A stretch of DNA of 64,000 nt from Paralithodes platypus (Eukaryota > Arthropoda > Malacostraca > Decapoda > Lithodidae), in contig CM064501.1 of the NCBI GenBank assembly GCA_032716605.1, forward strand, positions 25,389,014 to 25,453,013. Direction: 5' to 3'. Of this stretch, positions 55,121 to 64,000 are shown in pieces (within the stretch, counting starts at the first letter, position 1; every line of letters begins with the position of its first letter). Below the pieces are notes generated by a model, which had not been told where the DNA came from, did no database searches, and saw only the letters and a list, made by a program, of their open reading frames with translations. The translations under genes and the position numbers were made by a program.

Positions 55121-55918
55121 ATAGAAAATAAAATAAAAATATAGTATGAGATAGCCTACTTTATGGCATGAACTATAGGAACAGATGAGGGTTGTTTATA
55201 CTGTAGTAGCCTAGTCTTAACCCATGGTAGCATATCTCTCAGGATACCCTAACTAAACATTGTATAAATGGCCATATATATCAATGACTTAGCTATAACT
55301 AGGGTCCTGGTGTAGATCAGAGGATTCCAGCTTCGGTTGATAAGGGTTAAAGGGTCAGGACTCCGGGCCTGGCGCGGGGAGTGTGGTGGAAGAGATCACG
55401 GGACACGTCTTTACAGTTCAAAAGTTTACTGGCGTCTAATCGGAACTTCAATTTCCGACTCTTAAATAAACTATATACTAATTCGTTACCAAGGGTTCAT
55501 TCCCTCTTCACTTTATCATATAAATGAGAAATAAGCATTTAATTATACAAATACTAATATAAATATCGTTTCACAACGATTTAGTAAACATTATCTCTAG
55601 GGGTTGATATTACCACTATCAACCGTGGATCGCGCCTGCGATCGCGGGAATTTCAAAACTGATACCGAATACAGTACCTCTAAATCTAATCATAAAAGGT
55701 TTTATAACTAAATTAACTTGGCCAAGGTAATCTTGTACAGTTCTAAATTACTTAATATTAATTATCCTTTACAATATTTACAATCACCAGGTTCTGGCAG
55801 GAAATGGTTCACTCTAATGAGGTTACCCTATTGGAAGGCTGTTACCAACACTACCAAGATACCTGTGTAGTCAATTTATTTATCACAGATTGGGGCCCGG
55901 CGAACTATGATGTGTTGC
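55121..55918. other. Probable BEL/Pao 3' UTR or LTR, unproven
   Basis: Lies directly downstream of the BEL/Pao frame (minus strand). There is no second LTR copy in the window to prove it. Contains GATCGCGCCTGCGATCGCG and no gene. Confidence 0.35.
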
Positions 55919-57234
55919 ATCATGTTATATTACCTGCGGCTAACAAATCACGCCAATTTCTTTGAGATCCAGCGGCAGCTGCTCGTTGTGGTCTAGGTTC
56001 CCCTATTACAATGGGTTGCTGTTCCTCCTCCGATAGGATGGTGAGTTCCATAGGAATGAGCCGATTAACTTTTCGGAGAGTTGTTTGTCCTCGAGATAAA
56101 ACTTTAACTGTTCTGATGACTCCTTCGGGATCAGGATAGACTTCTATGATCTTTGCCAAGGGCCATTTGGAGTGAGGTTGGTCCCCCTTCAATAAGACTA
56201 TATCTCCTTTCTCAGGTTTGCGACGGTTACTAGCAGAATTCGCACCATAATACCTCTCCCGTAGGCTTAAGATATATTCTGATGCCCACTGCTTGTTCCA
56301 GGCATCCAGTATCTTGCAGACTTTATGGTAGCTTCGTCGCAAGTGAGTGTCTGCTTCATTAACGGTGGGATCTACTAATTCCTGTCACTTCCAAACGGGG
56401 TACTGGGTCTAGTCGTCTACCATATAACAAATGAGCCGGATTTAAGGCTTCAATTTCCAAATTGGAGTCGTCTTGATATGTTAGTGACCTATTGTTGACT
56501 ATTGTTTCTGTCTCTGTAACAACAGTTCTTAACTCATCCAAGGTGACTCTTGACTTGTGAAGAACCTTTTTCAGGCACGATTTCACGATGCCTATCATTC
56601 ATTTAGTAAATCCATTCTGCCAAGGGGTTCTGGGAGTTGTGAATGACCAATAACAATTTCTAGAATCTAGCATTTGCTGTATTGCGTTGCTCTTTAATAA
56701 TTCTGAAACTAGCGGGGATGCGCCCACAAAGTTTGTCCCATTGTCACTAATCAAACGTTTGAGACAACTTCGCCGAGCTCATGTCCTCCGCTATCTTCAA
56801 ATGAATAGCCTGAGTGCTGTTACAGGTGAATTGACATATGTATACCTTCTTGGGCGGTCCATCATCTCCTGTGAGAGTGATGGCACCAGTATAATCTATA
56901 CCTGTTACCTCAAACGGTTTCCTTTGGCGAATGCGGTCTGGCGGGAGAGCTGGTGGACTTGCTGTAAGGAATAGCTATAGCTGTATACCTCTTGCAAATA
57001 ATGCAATTCTTGATACAGCGTTTAACAGCTTGTTGTCCCTGGGGTATCCAATAATTTTGCCGCATATAGGCTAGAGTGTCTGATACCCCACCGTGCTTAG
57101 TGGTTTGATGCGCTTTTAAAACCATCAATTTGGTGAGGTCGCAATCCTTGGGCAACAGGGTCGGATGCCGAGTTTTGAGGGGTAGATCAGCTTTACAAAT
57201 ACGACCTCGACAACATATTAATTCTTGATTGTCT
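55919..57234 (-). pseudogene. BEL/Pao Pol remnant: integrase and C-terminal domain
   Basis: The minus-strand order fits BEL/Pao. First comes the integrase zinc-binding part (ICCRGRICKADLPL, MVLKAHQTTKHGGVSDTL, CIKNCIICKRY). A decayed core follows, then VTETETIVNNRSLTY and ALNPAHLLYGRRLDPVPRLE (56359-56598). The last is a C-terminal domain (56342-55920) with YILSLRERYYG, GDIVLLKGDQPHSKWPLAKI and a Pro-rich end. Catalytic residues of the core could not be confirmed. There are several frame breaks. RT and Gag are absent. Confidence 0.72.
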
Positions 57235-57268
57235 AGCTTTGTGCAGTGGCAGTATCGTAACCAATGAG
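57235..57268 (+). ncRNA. U4 snRNA 5' fragment (not a working gene)
   Basis: 34 bases starting AGCTTTGTGCAGTGGCAG and ending CCAATGAG agree with the highly conserved first 34 nt of U4 spliceosomal RNA (the U6-pairing and 5' stem-loop region). After that the sequence diverges: no Sm site and no 3' stem-loop are present. It starts directly at the BEL/Pao remnant and leads into LINE 7. It looks like a template-switch remnant or retropseudogene. Confidence 0.68.
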
Positions 57269-57617
57269 TGATATACTGAGTGTTGTGGATATTGCTGCTG
57301 CTATAAAAAAAGCTCAAACATAAAAACAGCGGTATTGGTTAAAGCCTGAAGCTTTCAACATCAGCACACAACTTCCGCGCACCTCGATTTGGGCTACCCT
57401 CACAGGGTAGTCAAGTTATACCCCACCTGCTCGCGGTATCCTCGCAAACACCCAGTACAGTACTTTTTATTTTTTATTTTATTTTTGGGTGATACTGACG
57501 GGGGCAGCGCTGCTTTGGGCCTATCCCAGGTAGTTTTCCTGTTATTTTAAAACAAATATGCGTTTAGTTTATTTTTAACCAAAACCTGTGGCTTCACCCC
57601 GGGGAGTGTTGTTGGCG

Positions 57618-58402
57618 ATGATGGAGGAGGGGCGGCGGGAGAGTCTGGAGGGTGAGGAGGAGAATTTTGAATTTGAAAGTTTTCCTCATAGTGAAAAAGA
57701 TCAGATGACTTTTATTAACAAACACCTGATGGGACTAATTAGATGGAGAAGGGTGGTGGCGCATTGGAGAAGGGAGGTTGGGGTAAAGTTGGACGCATTG
57801 AGTGAGAGTAGTGACGAGATGGTTAAGCAAGGGAGTAATGATGGCCTAGAGGTTGTAATGGGGAGGGTAGATGAGTTGGTTTCGGAAAATGTGGCACTAA
57901 AAGCACAGCTGAAAGAATATGAGAACCATCTGAATGAGAAGGTTAAGGAAATAGATAGTGAATATAGGGAGAAGGCGGAGAGAGAAATAAGAGAACTTAG
58001 GGAAGAAAATGAAAGGTTGAGGAGAGGTTTTGAAACAAATCAAGATAGAACAGAGAACATTGAAGTAGAGATGTCAGAAATGAAGAATGTTTGGGGTAGC
58101 AAGGTGGAGGAAGCAGAAGTAAATTTGAAAGCAATAATAGAAGAACAAAAAGAACGGCAAGAAGAAAACCTGGGAAAGAAAGTAGTGAAGGCTATAAGAC
58201 AGAACGAAAGACAGGTATGTGATATTATGGACAAGAAGAGATGTGTGATTATGTTTGGTGATGTTGAGGGGGATATACCGGACAGAAGTGACAGGAAAGT
58301 TGTGGATATAAAGAAGGTTGAAGACATGATTGAGGTGTTGGATAGGGAAAGGAGGGAGGGTTGGAAGAAGGAGGTGGAGGATAGTTGGAGGTTAGGAAAG
58401 TA
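57618..58402 (+). CDS. LINE 7 ORF1 protein, N-terminal part
   Basis: From ATG 57618 this encodes an acidic N-terminus, then a long coiled coil (about residues 75-190, rich in Glu, Lys and Leu heptads), then VIMFGDVEGDIPDRSDRK. The last looks like the start of a nucleic-acid-binding domain of LINE ORF1 proteins. The frame runs into the solo LTR at 58403, so the apparent stop at 58427 is foreign. Such proteins form trimers and bind the element RNA. The C-terminal half is at 61174-61400. Confidence 0.72.
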
Positions 58403-61169
58403 TGTTACGACCGGCACTACGAAATAAACAAGGGCACTTAATGATGGACTAGATGATAGGCTATATCTGCAGCAACGGTACGCTAATTCCAAAACCCTCG
58501 AACTATTACGCCGCCGGTGAACAAAAACACTTAAAACCCTTCAGAGTTAATCTACTGGATAACGGGGTATCAATTAACTAGGTTTTAGTGCACTTCTACA
58601 AAGGCTTTCCGGTGACGGTAAAGCCAACTCACAACAGGAGTACTTACGTTACGAAAATGCTCTTAAGTAATAACAATGCTTGAATAAACTATATAAGATT
58701 TAACCTAAGAAGTGCGCATGGGGGTAATTAGACACCTCTGCCTGTGCGCATGTATTTGAGCTGTTTCCATCACTAAAATATTCATTTTACCATAAATAGC
58801 ATTAATACTTATCCATACGCGCCTATTATGGGTTGATTATAAAGGTATTAACCTGAAACAACAATAACACAAGTGAAAACAGCGTTTGGATGGTCAAAAT
58901 CGGAGATACAGGCCGCGAGTTATATACTGTATGGGTGAGGCAACCTGCCTTCCCGCCAATTTCCCCCAAGGCCACTGAGACACAGTCGATCGATACTCTC
59001 TCCCTCTCTCTTGCACTCGCTTGCTAACAGTGATGACAATGCCCTGCTTGCAACTCGCTAATGTTAACACGAAAATATACCTCAGAATAAGGGAATAACA
59101 GGGAAAATAGGTGATAACTGAAGGAGGGGAGGAAAGTGAGGAAGGAGGGGAGGTAGAGGAGTGATATTTTGCATGGCCCAGGGGCAAAAAAAAAAAAAAA
59201 ACATTTTTTTTTTTTGTCGATGTTTAAAGTTGATTTTTTTTTTTCTCTGACTCTTAACCCATCCAGCCCCGGCTAGTTTTGTAATGTTTGTTCACCAGAA
59301 CTCGGCCGGTTTTCAAAAAATGGTTTCAAAAAACGTATTTTACAAGAGTAAAAAATTTAAGGCAATTATCCCAAAAAACTAGGTTATTGCGCGCTCACGT
59401 GCACGCACGTGGACTTTGAGAGTTTTCAACCATCGGCACGGTTGCGTGGGATACGTACACAGTTCCCATACAAATCTGAGCCCTCTTGAGTGGCTACACC
59501 TGAGGTTACGGTCGGCGCAATTAGGGTGACGCGCCAGGCGCGTCTCTGGGGCTGTGCGTTACATACATCGCCGACGCATCAGGCGCGTCGCTGGGGCTGT
59601 ACGGGTTAAGAGTCTTCCCGCAGTCTGCCGGGGGAACTCTTAAGAATCTTCCTGCAGTTCCCGGGTTAATAAAGGAAGATATGCTTACGTTAACTTTTAG
59701 TGTGAGTCTGTACTCAACACTAACTCTACAATGCTCTATGAAAACACTGGAAGTCTAGTCCTACAGCAAGATAAGGAATCTTCTGAAAAGGTCTGATGCT
59801 CTAAGATGATCGTTAATATAGAACAGACATAAATGCAGGGGCAGGACACCAAAGCGTGTACCTTAAATACACCAATAAGTTGGATTCATATATAAAACAA
59901 GGGAGTGCAACAACTCTGTGACAGCACTAATAATAACCACTCAGAAACAGTACTTCCTTAGCCAACGAAACAGCCAAACTGGGTTGTGCACTATGCATCA
60001 ACCTTGGCTAAAATAAGGCGTGAATAATTCCTAAAGCATACACAATGAAAGTTAATATACACAATGCCGTCTTTCTCACTAATATAGTCTAGCAGTGGCA
60101 CAAAAAGGTACTAGGAAACTAGGCAGAGCACAAGCATGCTCGTAGCCTACTGTCTCCCCATGAACAGATTTCCCTTATGTTACGTTAAGTGACTTGGAGG
60201 CTCTCTTGGTAAGTCCAGATCTCAAGTATCTGGTCTTACCCTGGCGCTCCACAAAGGTCAACACAATGAGGTAGCAAGTATGCAGGTGAGAGTAGGCAAA
60301 AGCCCTTCATTTGTATACTGCTACACTCGCAAAGGAAAATATGCACAAGGGTTACAGGCTAGCTAGCTTCGTCGATGTTGTACAGGCTCTGACTTGCCAC
60401 ATACATAACTTAGACAACGACCAAAGATACCTTCCACTGTCTAGCATTAAATAATGGGAAAGAACAGCTCAATAATTAGAAGCACCCCAACACTAGGCTA
60501 CCATATGACTATGAATCTACTAATCCCTAACGCTAGTGCAAACATAAATGTGAGAGCTGGTGCTGGTAATACGACTGGCCGACTATGGAAGTCGTATGCA
60601 GAACCAGAAGGGATAAGTAATTGAATAAAGATGAGAAGTATGAAAAAGAAGAAGTTCAGAGAGAGAAATAGTAGTATAGGGGGTTATATGTGGGGACAGA
60701 TTGCAAAGGACATGTAGGACCAAGCACGCTATGCCAAGCTCTGCCGGAGAAACGCGGCAGGAGCCCCCACAGGACTAACAAAGGCAGCGGCACCCAATCA
60801 CAGACGACTACGTCACGAGGAGCAAGCGTCACTTAGGACGCGCCAAGCGCGCCAGCCAATCAAGGGCCTGGGAAAGCCCGCGCGCGAGCGAGGGAGGCAC
60901 ACATACACACACATGCACATATTACCACCGCGCTGCCTCCTCCGCTCTCTCTCTCCTTTAACTTCACACAATGCATCTTATATTCTATGAATGATATAAA
61001 ATACTTCGAAGTGTCACAGACAAGAATAAAGACCACCACTGATCTGTCTGTGACAACATGAACTCTATGAAAGAAAGAACATCGTTCTACGATTATTGTA
61101 GCCCATTTCACTGCCCTAGCGAGCGCTAGCGAGTTACGAGTGCATTCTGGCAAGCTGGCCAGCATAACA
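58403..61169. mobile_element. Solo LTR, ~2.77 kb, with nested TTAA MITE
   Basis: Begins TGTTACGACC and ends CATAACA, giving the usual TG..CA ends and TGTTA/TAACA inverted termini. It is flanked by AGTA at 58399-58402 and 61170-61173. The LINE 7 ORF1 frame resumes exactly after it. There is no coding sequence and no second LTR, so it is probably the product of recombination between two LTRs. Alternative reading: a TIR element with AAGTAT duplication. Orientation was not determined. Confidence 0.68.
59258..59605. mobile_element. TTAA MITE with CG-rich repeats (copy 2)
   Basis: 348 bp between TTAA at 59254-59257 and 59606-59609. The ends are CCCATCCAGCCCC and GGGGCTGTACGGG. It is the inverted-orientation relative of 51447-51883, with the same CGCGTC repeats and a shared CACTCAAGAGGGCTCAG block. 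It is nested in the solo LTR. Confidence 0.85.
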
Positions 61170-61173
61170 AGTA

Positions 61174-61500
61174 TAATAAAGGAGTAGCACGACCAATCAA
61201 AATTAGATATAAATCAACTAAAACAGTGGAAGAGGCATTAAGGACTAGTTGGAAGCTGAGTCAGGAAGGAAAATATAGAGACATTGTTTTAAGAAAAGAC
61301 TTAGATGCAGAAGAAAGGGAGAACATGAGGGAAGTAGCTAGGCAGGTGAGAGAGGAGAATGAAAAAGGTCAGAAGCAGACAAGGAAATTTTTTACTATCG
61401 AAATATAGATGGGAGAGTGAAGAAATGGTATTTGAAGAGAAGAGAGAGGCGAGTGGTGGGAGAGAGGGTGGAAGAGAAAAGGGAGGGGTGAATGGCAAAA
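61174..61500 (+). pseudogene. LINE 7 ORF1, C-terminal part
   Basis: Resumes with ARPIKIRYKSTKTVEEALRT, then KYRDIVLRKDLDAEERENMR, typical of the C-terminal domain of LINE ORF1 proteins. A one-base shift near 61390 moves the frame from a stop at 61408 to one that reads RNIDGRVKKWYLKRR. Confidence 0.7.
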
Positions 61501-62249
61501 ATGAAAGATTAAAGTTGAGGAATAAGATTCCCCGTGTCAAGAAGTTGATGACAGCCGTGGAGGGTTCGCTTAGAGCGAGTTTACTAAATATACGATCTAT
61601 GCGAAACAAGATGATTAATATTGTTGAAGTTTTGAATGAGTTCTGCTTTGATATTCTTTGTCTGACAGAGACCTGGTTGCTTGAGTCTGATTTTGGTATT
61701 GTTAAAGCGGCTCTTCCTAAGACACATTCTATGCTTCACAATCCAAGATCATCACCCACACATGCTGTGGGTGGTGGTGTGGCAGTTGTGTGTTCCCTCT
61801 CCTTGTCAAATATCAAATGTGTTCCTCCTGATCAGCCGGCTTCATCATTCGAATTCATGGACGTTACCATCAATACCCACGGCCATATAATTAGGTTAGC
61901 GATTATCTATCGTCCAGATCATCCAGGCACAGATAGACTCTTTATGGAAGAATTTAGCACATTCTTGGAATATTTCTCCGCAAAGAGTGGAAAACTTTTG
62001 ATTTGTGGTGATTTTAACTATTGGGTTGACACACCTGGAATGAAACCTTATTCCTCTGAGTTCCTGGAACTTGTTGACATGTATAGTTTTTCAAACCTTG
62101 TGGCTGACTCTACACATGCTTCAGGGCATACCCTTGACCTGGTCCTCTCCCAAAGTGAATCCAACCTAGTAAATAATATTGAAGTTTTTCCTATCGGCCA
62201 TAGCGTGTCTGACCATGACATCATCTCCTTTAAAGTGAATGCACCAAAA
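61500..62249 (+). pseudogene. LINE 7 ORF2, APE endonuclease
   Basis: Endonuclease motifs are LLNIRSMRNKM (61580), CLTETWLLESDF (61665), CGDFNYWVD (62005), HTLDLVLSQ (62130) and SDHDIISFKV (62212). All of the expected regions are present. The nuclease nicks DNA for target-primed copying. It is interrupted at 62249 by the RTE-like LINE and resumes at 63806. Confidence 0.8.
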
Positions 62250-63786
62250 TGCAGAAGTGTGGGAAGCCATGAAAAGAGTGAAGTTGGGGAAAGCACCAGG
62301 AACAGATGGAGTGTGTGGGGAAATGTTGAGGTTTGGTGGTGAGATAGTGATAGAATGGGTATGGAAAATGTGCAAACTAGCATGGGAGAAGGGGAGTGCA
62401 CCCGATGACTGGAAGACTGGCATAATAGTCCCCCTATATAAGGGCAAAGGGGAAAGAGGAGTGTGTGGTAACCACCGAGGAATATGTCTTCTAAGCGTAG
62501 TAGGGAAGGTATACAGTAGGGTAGTGATTGAGAGAGTGAGAGTGAGAACGGAGAAATGGATAGGCGACGAGCAGGGAGGTTTTAGGAAGGGAAGAGGATG
62601 TGTAGATCAGATTTTTACCCTGAATTGTGTTGTGGAGAAGTATCTGGAGAAGAAACAAAAGGTGTATGTTGCCTTTATGGACTTAGAGAAGGCCTATGAC
62701 AGAGTGGATAGAGAAGGTTTGTGGAAAGTACTTAGAATATACGGAGTAGAGGGCAAGTTGCTGAAAGCAGTGAAGAGCATGTATGAGGGTGCAAAGGCGG
62801 CAGTACGTGTGGAGAGTGAGCAGAGCGAGTTCTTTGACCTGAATGTTGGTTTGAAACAGGGGTGTGTGATGTCCCCGTGGTTGTTTACTGTATATATGGA
62901 TGGAGTTATGAAAGAAATACTATCAAGAGCAGTGGATGTTGGTGTATCGCTGAAAAGGGAGGGAATTGAGTGGAAGCTACCTATACTGCTGTTTGCGGAT
63001 GATACAGTTCTGATGAGTGATAATGAATGGGAGTTGCAGGGTCTGGTAAATGAGTTTGGAACAGTGTGCGAAAAACGGAATTTGAAGGTAAATATGGGGA
63101 AGAGCAAGGTTATGGTCTTCGAAAGGGGTGAAGTCACAGAGTGTGAGGTGAAGCTGAACGGTCAGGCTATGGAGATCGTCAACTCTTTTAAGTATCTGGG
63201 CAGTGTGTTGAGTAAAGATGGGACTATGGATGAAGAGGTGCGGGAGAGGGTACAACAGGGGAAGAGGGTTGTAGGAACGCTAAAAGCAGTAACAAGAAAT
63301 AGGGTGGTCAGTATGGAAGTGAAGAAGTCCTTGCATGACAGTGTGGTAATCCCGACACTGACTTACGGAAGCGAAGCATGGACGTTGGTTGAGAGACTCA
63401 GACCAAGAGTGAGAGCAGTGGAAATGAATTACTTAAGGAGTGCGTGCGGAGTTACATGGAGGGATAGACAGACTAATGAGGAAGTAAGAAGGAGGTGTGG
63501 TGTGGAGGTAGATGTGCTGGAATGTGTGAAAAGGAACAACTTGAGATGGTTCGGCCATATGGAACGTATGGAAAGCGAGAGAATGACTAAGAGGGTGTAC
63601 GAGAGCGAGGTGGAGGGACAGAGGGGGAGAGGTAGACCGAATATGAGGTGGAAGGATGGAGTGAGGAACTACATGAACGAAGGCGGTGCTGGTTGGGGGG
63701 AGGGGCGTCGACTGACTGGGGACAGAGGTGCATGGGGGCGGTTCGTTCGTGGCCACCCCTTCGGGGATCACGGCGTCAGGCAATAG
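62250..63786 (+). CDS. RTE-like reverse transcriptase, open from the truncation
   Basis: Open for about 510 codons with no stop or shift. The motifs are GKAPGTDGVCGEML (62290), HRGICLLSVVGKVYSR, GGFRKGRGCVDQIF (62578), AFMDLEKAYDRVD (62675), GLKQGCVMSPWLF (62850) and LLFADDTVLMSD (62990, active site intact). C-terminal motifs are YLGSVLSKDG, LTYGSEAWTL, LRWFGHMERM and GRGRPNMRWKDGV. The nominal ATG at 62239 belongs to the host LINE, so the frame is a chance fusion. An intact frame fits recent insertion. Confidence 0.85.
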
Positions 63787-63798
63787 ATAGATAGATAG
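62250..63798 (+). mobile_element. RTE-like LINE, 5'-truncated, young
   Basis: Flanked by the 7 bp duplication ACCAAAA at 62243-62249 and 63799-63805. The 3' tail is (TAGA)n at 63784-63798. The 5' end, with its endonuclease, is missing. Confidence 0.88.
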
Positions 63799-63805
63799 AC
63801 CAAAA

Positions 63806-64000
63806 CCCTTATCTTCTACCAAGAAAATAACCTTTCGTAAATATTGTAATTTGGATCAAGAAAATATAAGTTGTGATATTGAAATTTCACTTAACACGGT
63901 TGATATTACATCATCAACAGCTAATCAGTTAGTTCACACTTATAACACCTTCTTCCGTTATATTCAAGACCGTGATTGCCCTGAGATTGACAAGGAGATA
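63806..64000 (+). pseudogene. LINE 7 ORF2, linker after endonuclease, cut by window edge
   Basis: Continues the frame with KKITFRKYCNLDQENI and the IEISLNTVDITSSTANQL stretch, then FFRYIQDRDCPEI to the end of the window. This is the linker toward RT in this LINE family. It is open to the end. Confidence 0.7.

Larger units (their letters stand above)
57269..64000 (+). mobile_element. LINE 7: two-ORF LINE, split by a solo LTR and an RTE-like LINE, open at window end
   Basis: The parts are about 57269-58402, 61174-62249 and 63799-64000. The ORF1 frame stops at LGKY (58402) and resumes with NKGVARPIKIRY at 61174. The ORF2 frame stops in FKVNAPK (62249) and resumes with KPLSSTKKITFRKY. It continues past the window end. 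The 5' boundary probably coincides with the end of the U4 fragment. Confidence 0.78.

Noticed and set aside
60860..61165. 101-codon minus frame near the solo LTR end
   Set aside because: No motif; it lies within the solo LTR.

Overview
This is a gene-poor stretch of an animal nuclear genome, made almost entirely of transposable elements inserted into one another. The families seen are Ty3/gypsy and BEL/Pao LTR elements, CR1/Jockey-like and RTE-like LINEs, LINEs with a restriction-like endonuclease, a Penelope-like GIY-YIG piece, tRNA-derived SINEs, TTAA-target and hAT-type MITEs, and a DNA transposon with a FEN1/XPG-like nuclease. This mix, with long GA, TA and G tracts and no bacterial-style operons, suggests a marine invertebrate, most likely an arthropod such as a decapod crustacean. 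The host is inferred from remembered family resemblance only. No complete host gene is visible. The one candidate is a short THAP-like exon at about 51.2-51.3 kb (minus strand).

Layout. Positions 1-1802 hold two pieces of a ~520 bp tRNA-headed SINE (SINE-A). Positions 1803-38134 are explained by one minus-strand Ty3/gypsy element (gypsy B). It has ~1.95 kb LTRs and the 5 bp duplication ATAGT at both outer edges, expanded by nested insertions. Its 3' LTR (1808-9689) holds a tRNA SINE (2276-2530) and a complete second gypsy element (gypsy A, 2958-8641, TSD ATATG). Its interior holds a CR1/Jockey-like LINE (LINE 1, about 10450-22157). LINE 1 is split by an RLE-type LINE (13107-20680), which is itself split by a CR1 LINE (13812-17058): four levels of nesting. 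The gypsy B integrase, RT/RNase H and gag-protease remnants follow (22163-30005), split by a purine-rich LINE (about 24825-28335). Its 5' LTR (30006-38129) holds a DNA transposon (31194-34483, TSD TTA) and a 5'-truncated LINE (34866-37735).

From 38135 to 44355 lie SINEs, a TTAA-flanked foldback MITE, a Penelope GIY-YIG fragment, a long tRNA-SINE palindrome and Jockey-like LINE fragments around TA tracts. Positions 44356-49830 hold a second RLE-type LINE copy, again split by the same CR1 family. Positions 49839-53460 are a MITE-rich stretch with an hAT MITE (8 bp TSD), several TTAA elements, a short tandem array and the THAP-like exon. Positions 53461-57234 hold a decayed LINE and a BEL/Pao remnant. 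A 34 nt U4 snRNA 5' fragment (57235-57268) abuts a two-ORF LINE that runs to the window end. That LINE is split by a ~2.77 kb solo LTR (58403-61169) and a young 5'-truncated RTE-like LINE (62250-63798).

These elements do not form a pathway. Relative age follows from nesting: gypsy B came first, then LINE 1, then the RLE LINE, then CR1. Gypsy A has LTRs that differ at only three seen positions. CR1 copy b and the RTE-like insertion look youngest because their reading frames are almost intact.
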